DNA from: Bdellovibrio sp.
Lineage (GTDB): Bacteria > Bdellovibrionota > Bdellovibrionia > Bdellovibrionales > UBA1609
Direction: 5' to 3'
Length of the DNA stretch: 5,841 bases
Assembly: GCA_003694355.1 (NCBI GenBank)
Contig: RFKI01000209.1
Location: forward strand, 1-5,841
The position numbers were made by a program, and so were the translations under genes. Below, in pieces: positions 1 to 5,365 of this stretch. Position 1 is the stretch's first letter; each line of letters begins with the position of its first letter. The notes beneath the pieces are model-generated. The model was not told the origin of the DNA. It saw only the letters and a list, made by a program, of their open reading frames with translations, and made no database searches.

Positions 1-773
1 ATACCAATAACCCCTAAAGTATTGATAATATTTGAGCCAACCACATTGGCTGCAGCCAAATGACTCTGCCCCCTTAAGGAAGCCACAAAAGAAGTCGCCA
101 ACTCTGGTAAACCCGTTCCCACAGAAACAACCGTTAAGCCGAGAATACGTTCAGAAATTCCAAAAAAACGCCCCAAGACCAGGCTATTGGAAAGAACAAG
201 CTGAGCCCCATAAATCAAAAATAAACTTCCTCCCACTAGGAATAAAATATCTTGCCAGACAAAACGAAGCGTTTTTATTTCCTCCTGAAGTTCTCCAGCA
301 ATCTCTGACCGATGCCCTTTTTTAGCTAGCCCCACAGAAACCAGAAAATAAGCAGAAAGGGCCAAGAGGAAAAGACCCCCTTCCAAACGAGAAATCTCCC
401 GATGAGTAAAAAGAAACACAAAAAAGAAGAAAGTGGAGGTCAGTAAAAAAACAACATCCCATTTAAAATCCTGTTGTTTGATAAGAAAAGGACGAACCAA
501 AGCGGATATTCCTAAAATCACTAATAAATTAAATATGTTCGAACCAATCACATTCCCCACTGAAATATCATCAATGCCTTTAAAAGCAGCTAAGAAACTG
601 GTTAACAGTTCTGGAGCACTGGTGCCAGCAGCCACCACCGTCAGCCCTATTACAATGGCGCTCACTTTCAATCGAGCAGCAATACTGACAGCTGCTCGAA
701 CTAAACCCTCCCCTCCTAGAAGTAATAAAACAAACCCTCCAATGATTCCTAAAATAGATGGCCACACATTCAT
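1..773 (-). CDS. Calcium/sodium antiporter (CaCA family, YrbG-like), 3' end missing
   Basis: This is an inner-membrane cation exchanger of the CaCA superfamily, which typically moves Ca2+ out against Na+ or H+. The ATG at 773 follows a GGGAG ribosome site, and 257 codons are open to the window edge; the last few dozen residues are missing. The first alpha repeat spans about residues 43-88 and has the motif GTSAPE (T51, S52, E55) and then GNVIGSNIFN (S78, N82). The second spans about 212-257 with GTGLPE (T220, G221, E224) and NVVGSNIIN (S247, N251). Strongly hydrophobic segments lie at about 5-25, 40-62, 75-95, 105-124, 132-150 and 172-196, and a charged cytoplasm-like loop lies at about 151-170. 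The duplicated repeats make the family assignment firm. The transported ion cannot be read from sequence. The usual Ser after Thr in the second repeat is Gly here. Confidence 0.93.
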   Translation of the reverse strand, partial: MNVWPSILGIIGGFVLLLLGGEGLVRAAVSIAARLKVSAIVIGLTVVAAGTSAPELLTSFLAAFKGIDDISVGNVIGSNIFNLLVILGISALVRPFLIKQQDFKWDVVFLLTSTFFFFVFLFTHREISRLEGGLFLLALSAYFLVSVGLAKKGHRSEIAGELQEEIKTLRFVWQDILFLVGGSLFLIYGAQLVLSNSLVLGRFFGISERILGLTVVSVGTGLPELATSFVASLRGQSHLAAANVVGSNIINTLGVIG

Positions 774-854
774 TTTCTCTCCCACCACTTACTATACAAA
801 GTAAAAAGTTTTCCTTAAAATTTCCTAAAAGGTCATCAGAAAAAGGGCCAACTT
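774..854. promoter_or_regulatory. Divergent promoter region between antiporter and SH3-protein genes
   Basis: This 81-bp AT-rich spacer must start both divergent genes. On the minus strand, TATAGT (plus 791-796) is a good -10, but the -35 at 17 bp (TTTAAG) is weak. It would give a 5' leader of roughly 15 nt. On the plus strand, TATACA (793-798), 17 bp and TAAAAT (816-821) form a passable promoter. Its -35 overlaps the -10 of the opposite promoter, so the two could compete. Both are eye-matched to the sigma70 consensus and are tentative. Confidence 0.35.
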
Positions 855-1310
855 ATGAAAAAAAACTTTTTTATCCTTTGTTTCTTTTTTCCCTTCTCCC
901 TTCAAGCCCTGTGTGTCTCTTCCTCTAAAGCGTTTTTAAGAAAGGGGCCCGGTCGTCAATATCCAATATCCTGGGTTGTGGGACGATATATGCCCCTAGT
1001 AAAAATAAAAAGCCAGGGCTTTTGGTATCAAGTGAGAGACGTTGATGGAGTTAAACACTGGATTCACCGCCGTCTTGTAACCAACCGTTATCAGTGCCTT
1101 GTGGTTCGCGTTAATGTGAGCACTCTTCATCTCAAACCCGGTCCTAAAACTCCTTTGGCCACTCCTCCCATTGCAGATCGATACACCCCTTTTAAATATC
1201 TGGATACAGAAGAAGACTGGTTTTATATACAAAACCAGTTTGGAAAAAAATTTTGGATTTCAAGACAGCATGTCTGGCGCCCGCGCCGTGTTTTGCGCTT
1301 AAGCTTTTAA
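855..1310 (+). CDS. Exported protein with two bacterial SH3-like domains
   Basis: This 151-residue protein is probably periplasmic or surface-exposed. Residues 1-18 form a signal peptide: KK, then a Phe/Leu-rich core, with likely cleavage after A18 (SLQA). There is no lipobox, because the residue before C20 is Leu. Two tandem SH3-like units follow, at about 20-77 and 81-142. Each has the RxGPG-type turn (LRKGPGRQYP at 28-37; LKPGPKTP at 93-100), then a Tyr-x-Pro strand (YMPL, YTPF), then a Trp-rich end (GFWYQV...HWIHRR; DWFYIQ...FWISRQ). C20 and C81 sit at the start of each unit and could form a disulfide. Bacterial SH3-like domains often bind cell wall or partner proteins. There is no catalytic domain here, so its role is likely binding or scaffolding. 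The ribosome site is weak (AAGGG, about 8 bases before the ATG). It is monocistronic as far as can be seen. Confidence 0.85.
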   Translation: MKKNFFILCFFFPFSLQALCVSSSKAFLRKGPGRQYPISWVVGRYMPLVKIKSQGFWYQVRDVDGVKHWIHRRLVTNRYQCLVVRVNVSTLHLKPGPKTPLATPPIADRYTPFKYLDTEEDWFYIQNQFGKKFWISRQHVWRPRRVLRLSF

Positions 1311-1388
1311 GCCCCCACAAAAGTCCTAAATTTTCTCCATTTTTTCTTTTTTTAACCTTTCTGCCACACTGGCCTGTCAGCTTAAAAG

Positions 1389-1408
1389 CAAAGCCTAGAA
1401 AGGCTTTG
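1389..1408. other. Perfect 7-bp stem-loop (possible minus-strand terminator)
   Basis: CAAAGCC and GGCTTTG form a perfect 7-bp stem around the loop TAGAAA. On the plus strand the stem is followed by GTAAAATG, with no T-tract. On the minus strand it is followed by CTTTT, so it looks more like a weak intrinsic terminator for a minus-strand transcript. No minus-strand gene is visible just upstream of it in that direction, so its purpose is unclear. Confidence 0.35.
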
Positions 1409-1489
1409 GTAAAATGAAAAACATACAAAAGTCTCATTTTGATATAGCGCGTAATTTTTTATTTTGAGGTTGTAAGAAAAGGATATAAA

Positions 1490-1528
1490 ATGAATAGCTA
1501 CAGTCCTAACGTTATGCGAAAAAACTAA
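1490..1528 (+). CDS. Candidate 12-codon leader ORF
   Basis: The short frame ATG-AAT-AGC to TAA encodes MNSYSPNVMRKN. It is preceded by AAAAGGA, seven bases before the ATG, which is a fair ribosome site, and by a TATAAA-like element that overlaps the same bases. It lies upstream of the promoter proposed for the DksA-like gene, so it would need its own transcript. There is no run of a single amino acid that would suggest attenuation. Such short frames occur by chance, so this is a weak call. Confidence 0.12.
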   Translation: MNSYSPNVMRKN

Positions 1529-1581
1529 AATATCGCCTAAGGTCAAGGACTTGTACTATTTCACAAAATTTAATTTTTTTC

Positions 1582-1610
1582 TTGCCAGGGACCTGAAAGT
1601 TGTGTGTAAA
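1582..1610 (+). promoter_or_regulatory. Sigma70-type promoter for the DksA-like gene
   Basis: TTGCCA (1582-1587) is a 4/6 match to the -35 consensus. After exactly 17 bp comes TGTAAA (1605-1610), a 4/6 match to the -10 box, preceded by a TG that could act as an extended -10. The predicted start near 1617 would give a leader of about 60 nt that contains the inverted repeat at 1633-1657. This was matched by eye. Confidence 0.45.
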
Positions 1611-1657
1611 TAGTTCAGTTCCAATTTGGCACTATTTACAAAATGTTTTTGTAAATA
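1605..1657. repeat. Three TGTAAATA copies in alternating orientation, incl. 11-bp inverted repeat
   Basis: TGTAAATA occurs at 1605-1612 (plus), 1633-1640 (as TATTTACA) and 1650-1657 (plus). Copies two and three belong to a perfect 11-bp inverted repeat, TATTTACAAAA (1633-1643) and TTTTGTAAATA (1647-1657), with a 3-base loop. Copies one and two form a 9-bp inverted pair, TGTAAATAG (1605-1613) with CTATTTACA (1632-1640). The cluster covers the proposed -10 and the leader, and ends 22 bases before the start codon. It could be an operator for a dimeric repressor or an RNA hairpin. A related ACTATTTCACAAAAT lies at 1555-1569. Confidence 0.6.
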
Positions 1658-1679
1658 AGTAAACAGAGGGGAGGGAAAT

Positions 1680-2060
1680 ATGACATCTGAGTTTACAAAA
1701 GAGTTCATTCTGGAGTGTAAGAAGCTCTTGATAGAGAAAAAAACAGAAATCCTTAACCGCGTAGAAGATGCCAGAAAGGAACTAAACAATGCCGATGATT
1801 ACCGAGGCGGAGATGAAGGCGACCAAACTCTTCGGGCTATGGCAGAAAGTGAGTTTCTGAACATGAATGAACGTCTTCGCAAACAATTAGTAGAAATCGA
1901 AATGGCTCTAGCCCGAATTGAAAACGGAACTTATGGCATTTGCGAAGAAACTGAAGAGCCCATTGAAAAAGAACGACTTTTGGCCATTCCATGGACCCGA
2001 TTGAGTATTGAAGGTGCAGAAATTCGAGAGTCCATGATGAAGCGCTACGCCAATCGATAA
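1680..2060 (+). CDS. DksA/TraR-family RNA polymerase regulator lacking the Cys4 zinc site
   Basis: This 126-residue cytoplasmic protein has the DksA build: a long coiled coil (about 5-83) and a C-terminal globular zinc-finger-like region (about 84-116). DksA proteins enter the RNA polymerase secondary channel and, with ppGpp, retune promoters. The finger sequence GICEETEEPI...RLLAIPWTRLSIEG aligns clearly with the family. Only the first of four cysteines remains (C88); the others are T91, S109 and G112, so zinc should not bind in the normal way. At the coiled-coil tip the family DxxDxA motif reads D45-E-G-D48-Q-T50, which keeps both Asp but has Thr for Ala. The ATG follows a strong purine-rich site (GAGGGGAGGG). 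Zinc-independent DksA paralogues are known, for example DksA2 of Pseudomonas aeruginosa. The family is firm. Whether this is the cell's only DksA cannot be told from the window. Confidence 0.9.
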   Translation: MTSEFTKEFILECKKLLIEKKTEILNRVEDARKELNNADDYRGGDEGDQTLRAMAESEFLNMNERLRKQLVEIEMALARIENGTYGICEETEEPIEKERLLAIPWTRLSIEGAEIRESMMKRYANR

Positions 2061-2061
2061 T

Positions 2062-3033
2062 TTACTGCAAACTTAAGGCACAAAGCTTATAGAGAATACG
2101 AGCACCCACATTCCCATTCCACTCTGTATGAGGAGAGGGTGCCACCTCACATAGGTCAAAACCAATGACCCTCCTCCCTGAACGAGCCAGTGTTACCAAC
2201 AAATGAATGGCCATATCAAAGCTCAGTCCTCCAGGAACAGGAGTTCCTGTCCCTGGAGCATTTTCTGGAGAGAGACCATCTATATCAAAAGAAATATACA
2301 CCTGTTGTGGTAAGCATGAAACCACCTCTTCACATAAGGACTGCCAGGAACGCCCCTCAAAAAGGCCTTGTTTTAAAAACCGATCAAAAAAAACTTGAAC
2401 CTTGTGAGAGTGACTTTGAATATAAAATTCCTCTTCTTCACAAAAATCACGAACTCCCACAGAAACCAAAGGCCCCCGAAGAGGCAACTCTAATACATTT
2501 CTCATAATGCTGGCATGGGAGTGTTCAAATCCCTGATAGGCTTTTCTTAAATCAGCGTGAGCATCTATATGCAAAATTCCAAAATCTCCCTCATAAGCCT
2601 CCACAAGAGCCTTAAGGCCTCCATAAATACTGGAGTGTTCTCCGCCCACAAAGCCCACTTTTTTGGATTGTTCCAAAGCCAGTTTTGTCCAGGAGAAGAT
2701 CTTCTCATTGAGCCATTGACTGCCCTCATTCACCCTCTTTAACTCTTCAGAAGGCAAATCTTCCTCGTTCTCCCAAGAAGCCATCAATTTTTGAGAAATA
2801 ACATTGAGCTCTTGGTTTTTTCTCTGAATTTCTTTAGAAATGGGGTGCCAATAAATACCCTTTTGATAAACACTGCCGAAATCATAATCATAAAGATCCA
2901 GTTGAGGGCTTGCCTTTAAAATATGTTCCGGTCCCAAAGCCGTCCCCTTTCCATAGGAAGCGGTCACATCCCAAGGAATGGGGTATAACCATAAAGCAGC
3001 TTTTTCTTTGGAGTCCCTCAGACCAAAAATCAT
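2062..3033 (-). CDS. Ureohydrolase (arginase/agmatinase family), probably agmatinase-like
   Basis: This is a 323-residue cytosolic Mn2+-dependent hydrolase of the arginase/agmatinase/formiminoglutamase family. Members cleave a guanidino or formimino compound; agmatinase makes putrescine and urea from agmatine. All six metal ligands are present: H133 in GGEHS, D157, H159 and D161 in HIDAHADL, and D250 and D252 in SFDIDGLSP. HSHAS (171-175) and E296 in FDLCEVAP fit the substrate-site positions. GGEHS, rather than the GGDHS usual in arginases, favours the bacterial SpeB-like branch. The exact substrate is inferred and guanidinobutyrase is an alternative. A charged helical stretch (about 66-125) lies before the first metal motif. 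The ATG follows TAAGGG, which overlaps the stop codon of the DedA-like gene 12 bp upstream, so the two are co-transcribed. The stop lies one base from that of the DksA-like gene on the other strand. Confidence 0.9.
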   Translation of the reverse strand: MIFGLRDSKEKAALWLYPIPWDVTASYGKGTALGPEHILKASPQLDLYDYDFGSVYQKGIYWHPISKEIQRKNQELNVISQKLMASWENEEDLPSEELKRVNEGSQWLNEKIFSWTKLALEQSKKVGFVGGEHSSIYGGLKALVEAYEGDFGILHIDAHADLRKAYQGFEHSHASIMRNVLELPLRGPLVSVGVRDFCEEEEFYIQSHSHKVQVFFDRFLKQGLFEGRSWQSLCEEVVSCLPQQVYISFDIDGLSPENAPGTGTPVPGGLSFDMAIHLLVTLARSGRRVIGFDLCEVAPSPHTEWNGNVGARILYKLCALSLQ

Positions 3034-3045
3034 GGATAAGTTCCC

Positions 3046-3633
3046 TTAAAAAAGAAATTTATAAACAACAAAAAAGAGCACTAAAAGCACTCCTGTTAAC
3101 AAAGTAATTATTTCAAAGTTTTTTTCCAGTTTTTCCCGAATGTCCTGCCCCCAGCAATAGAAAACAAAACCCAGAGCCATAAAACGCAAACCCCGACCCA
3201 CAAAAGTGCCAACAAGAAACTCTCCCAAAGGCAAAGAGGCCACCCCAGCTGAAACTGTAAAAACCTTAAAAGGCAAAGGGGTGAGACCAGCAAGCAACAT
3301 GGCCATAAAAGCATTTTCTGAAAATTTATGCATCACAAGATGAAAGGCTTCTGGGGAGAAAACATACTGAAAGAAAAAGGAAGACACTTGGCCCCACAAC
3401 CAAAAACCAAGGGCGTATCCTCCAAGGGCTCCCAATGTAGAAAAGCTGGTGGCGAGAAAAGCATAGAAGGGCGCCCTTTTAGGGCGAGCTGCTCCCATGG
3501 AAATAATTAAAGGATCCACAGGTAAAGGGAAAAATATGGCCTCTATAGCCGCCAGAAAACAAAGCACAGGTAAGCCCCAGGGATGTTGTTCCCAACTCAT
3601 AACCCAATGATAAAGGGCTTTGAGCCACTTCAT
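3046..3633 (-). CDS. DedA/YqaA-type membrane protein (VTT/SNARE-associated domain)
   Basis: This is a polytopic inner-membrane protein of the DedA superfamily. Members have been linked to lipid carrier flipping, membrane homeostasis and proton-dependent transport. Residue numbers here count from the upstream ATG at 3684. The sequence shows AAIEAIFFPLPVDPLI (E48, D57), the glycine-rich GALGGYALG (85-93), the re-entrant-like GLTPLPFKVFTVSAG (133-147) and VGRGLRF with R164 and R167. A C-terminal membrane segment covers about 191-212. I chose the second ATG (3633, residue 18) for two reasons. AAGGA lies 10 bases before it, and the promoter found upstream would start RNA only about 2 nt before 3684. 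With this start the protein is 195 residues and begins MKWLKALYHW, like other YqaA proteins. It is the first gene of an operon with the ureohydrolase. Confidence 0.85.
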   Translation of the reverse strand: MKWLKALYHWVMSWEQHPWGLPVLCFLAAIEAIFFPLPVDPLIISMGAARPKRAPFYAFLATSFSTLGALGGYALGFWLWGQVSSFFFQYVFSPEAFHLVMHKFSENAFMAMLLAGLTPLPFKVFTVSAGVASLPLGEFLVGTFVGRGLRFMALGFVFYCWGQDIREKLEKNFEIITLLTGVLLVLFFVVYKFLF

Positions 3634-3692
3634 TAACGCGTTGTCCTTAACAGCCTCCAAAAGGCTCTTTTCTTTTGTAAGCATTGTGAGTT

Positions 3693-3721
3693 ATTGTAGT
3701 TTCTTAACAAACAAAGGCCAA
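3693..3721 (-). promoter_or_regulatory. Sigma70-type promoter of the dedA-like/ureohydrolase operon
   Basis: Read on the minus strand, TTGGCC (plus 3716-3721, a 4/6 -35) is followed by exactly 17 bp and TACAAT (plus 3693-3698, a 5/6 -10). The predicted RNA start is near 3686. This leaves about 2 nt before the ATG at 3684 and about 53 nt before the ATG at 3633, which supports the downstream start codon. It was matched by eye. Confidence 0.5.
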
Positions 3722-3740
3722 TCACTTTCTCTTAAGAAAG
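3700..3740. repeat. Inverted repeats in the divergent spacer, touching the ribosome site
   Basis: TTTCTTAA (3700-3707) and TTAAGAAA (3732-3739) form an 8-bp inverted pair flanking the -35 of the dedA-like promoter. The right arm also folds locally as CTTTCT (3725-3730), loop CTTA, AGAAAG (3735-3740). This local fold covers four bases of the AAAGGA ribosome site (3737-3742) of the binding-protein gene. It could be an operator or a weak RNA hairpin, but the AT-rich make-up also allows chance. Confidence 0.3.
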
Positions 3741-3748
3741 GATAAATC

Positions 3749-5347
3749 ATGCGTATTTATTTTTTAGCTTTTCTCCTGATTTTTATAACTTCCTGCTCCA
3801 CCCAAAAAGACACAAAAGAGAAAAACACGTTTTATATCACTTTCGGTGCAGAACCTGAATCTCTAAACCCCATTACCAGCACAGATGTTTATGCTTCTGA
3901 AGTGCAAAAATACACATTTGATACCCTAATGATTCATGATCCTGACACCTATGAACTCACCCCTTGGCTAGCCGATGATCTTAAAAAAGATCCCAAAGGC
4001 CTTTGGTATATTTTTCATATTCGAAAAAACGTTTTCTGGCACGATGGCAAACCCTTAACAGCTAAAGACGTTAAATTCAGTTTTGATGTGATTCGAGATG
4101 ATCGCTTTGCAACAGCTCACCTTCGCCCCTACTATGAAAACATTAAAGAATGCATCCTTCTTGATGACCATACTGTTAAATTCACTGTGAAAAAGAAGTA
4201 CTTCGGCAACCTCAATGTTTTGGCGACCCTTCAAGTAGCCCCTCAGCATGTTTATGGAGATCCCAAGAAAAAAGTTAATAAAAAGATCATTGGAAGTGGT
4301 CCATATATTCTCGCCAAATATCATCGCGGCAAATCGATTATTCTTAAGAGAAATCCCAAATGGTGGGGGAATCACCTTCCTGAATTTAAAGGTCAATTTA
4401 ACTTCCAGAAAATCTTTATTCGCTTTATAAAAAACGAAAATGTGCGGCTGGAGATGCTCAAAAAAGGACAACTGGATTATTTATCACTGACGCCAGAAGC
4501 TTTTGTGAAAAAAACAGAGGGAGCCATTTGGACCCAAAAAATTGACAAGATTAAAGCTGAAAATTTAGCCCCAAAAAGCTACGGATTTGTGGGTTGGAAT
4601 CTTAAAAAACCTTTATTCCAGGACAGAAAGGTGCGTCTGGCTCTTTCTCACTTGATGAATCGAGAAGAGATGAATAAAAAATTTCGCTATAATATGTCCC
4701 TTTTAGCCACAGGCCCTTGGTATCGACAAAGTGTTTATGCCGACCCTCAAGTTAAACCCCTTCTTTTTAATCCCCAAAAAGCGGCTCAGCTTCTGTCAGA
4801 AGCTGGGTGGAAAGACTCTGACAAAGATGGCCTTTTGGATAAAAAAATTAACGGACAAAAAACACCTTTTCGCTTCACTCTTATGTTCGCCAATAAAGAC
4901 AGTGAAAAATACTTCACCATGTATAAGGAGGATCTGAGAAAAGCTGGAATTGAAATGAACATCAAGCTTGTGGAATGGAATACTCTCGTAAAAGCTTTGG
5001 ATGAGAAAAAATTTGATGCAGTCAACCTGGGATGGGGAGGAGGCAGTGTGGATTTAGATCCCAAGCAAATCTGGCACTCACAAAGTGCCAAAAATGGGGG
5101 ATCCAATTTTATCTCTTACAGCAATAAAGAAGTGGATCGACTCATTGATCTAGGCCGACAAGAACTTGATAAAAAGAAACGCATAAAAATTTTTCGTAAG
5201 GTTTATAGACTCATTGCCCAAGATGCTCCCTACACTTTTATGTTTGTGAACAAGTATGTCCTCTATGCAAAATCAAAACGTGTAAAGCAGCAAAAACCCA
5301 CCTACAAATATGAAATTGGTGAACAGTTCTGGTGGATGGAGCCTTAA
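3749..5347 (+). CDS. ABC importer solute-binding lipoprotein, peptide/nickel family (SBP family 5)
   Basis: This 532-residue cluster C binding protein captures peptides or similar ligands outside the inner membrane and delivers them to an ABC permease. Residues 1-15 are a lipoprotein signal, with the lipobox ITSC giving lipidated C16. Ser at +2 would favour outer-membrane sorting by the E. coli rule. Family landmarks run in order: GAEPESLNP (33-41), FDTLM...TPWLADDL (57-78), FWHDGKPLTAKDVKFSFD (96-113), GSGPYIL (182-188), NENVRLEMLKKGQLDYL (229-245), and GWNLKKPLFQDRKVRLALS (282-300). D356-x-D358-x-D360-G-x-x-D364 resembles a calcium-binding EF-hand loop and is common in this part of the family. 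The ATG follows AAAGGA at good spacing. A YejB-like permease gene follows by 18 bp, which suggests a YejA-type role in oligopeptide or microcin C-like uptake. The protein sequence itself looks closer to generic peptide-binding proteins than to E. coli YejA. Confidence 0.92.
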   Translation: MRIYFLAFLLIFITSCSTQKDTKEKNTFYITFGAEPESLNPITSTDVYASEVQKYTFDTLMIHDPDTYELTPWLADDLKKDPKGLWYIFHIRKNVFWHDGKPLTAKDVKFSFDVIRDDRFATAHLRPYYENIKECILLDDHTVKFTVKKKYFGNLNVLATLQVAPQHVYGDPKKKVNKKIIGSGPYILAKYHRGKSIILKRNPKWWGNHLPEFKGQFNFQKIFIRFIKNENVRLEMLKKGQLDYLSLTPEAFVKKTEGAIWTQKIDKIKAENLAPKSYGFVGWNLKKPLFQDRKVRLALSHLMNREEMNKKFRYNMSLLATGPWYRQSVYADPQVKPLLFNPQKAAQLLSEAGWKDSDKDGLLDKKINGQKTPFRFTLMFANKDSEKYFTMYKEDLRKAGIEMNIKLVEWNTLVKALDEKKFDAVNLGWGGGSVDLDPKQIWHSQSAKNGGSNFISYSNKEVDRLIDLGRQELDKKKRIKIFRKVYRLIAQDAPYTFMFVNKYVLYAKSKRVKQQKPTYKYEIGEQFWWMEP

Positions 5348-5365
5348 TTCGCTCTGGGGGAATCA

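Larger units (their letters stand above)
1311..1679. other. Long intergenic region before the DksA-like gene
   Basis: This 369-bp AT-rich stretch has no long ORF of its own. From left to right it holds a pyrimidine-rich tract (about 1327-1367), a stem-loop (1389-1408), a 12-codon candidate ORF (1490-1528), a sigma70-like promoter (1582-1610) and a TGTAAATA repeat cluster (1605-1657). I see no tRNA fold, no riboswitch class that I recognise, and no strong intrinsic terminator for the SH3-protein gene. It is long compared with the other gaps in this window (1 to 81 bp), so an unlisted small RNA or long leader is possible. Confidence 0.5.

Noticed and set aside
32..804. Plus-strand open frames of 97 and 123 codons (32-325 and 433-804)
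   Set aside because: They lie antisense to the antiporter, whose alpha repeats are unmistakable on the minus strand. Their proteins are low in recognisable motifs.
811..832. Near-direct repeat TTTCCTTAAAA / TTTCCTAAAAG upstream of the SH3-protein gene
   Set aside because: It is short and AT-rich. With only two imperfect copies, chance is a sufficient explanation.
1297..1312. Hairpin GCTTAA-GCTT-TTAAGC at the end of the SH3-protein gene as a terminator
   Set aside because: It overlaps the stop codon, is AT-rich and is followed by CCCCACAA instead of a T-tract, so it does not fit an intrinsic terminator.
1192..1437. Minus-strand frame of 81 codons overlapping the SH3-protein gene
   Set aside because: Half of it is antisense to the second SH3-like unit. 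Its start has no good ribosome site, and the protein is basic and without motifs.
1311..1679. tRNA, CRISPR or insertion-sequence remnant in the long gap
   Set aside because: There is no cloverleaf arms or CCA end, no regularly spaced repeats, and no terminal inverted repeats or transposase fragments in either strand.
2190..2507. Plus-strand frame of 105 codons
   Set aside because: It is antisense to the ureohydrolase, across its metal-binding motifs. No ribosome site or family motif is seen.
4055..4471. Minus-strand frame of 138 codons
   Set aside because: It is antisense to the conserved N-terminal lobe of the binding protein and shows no domain or start signal of its own.
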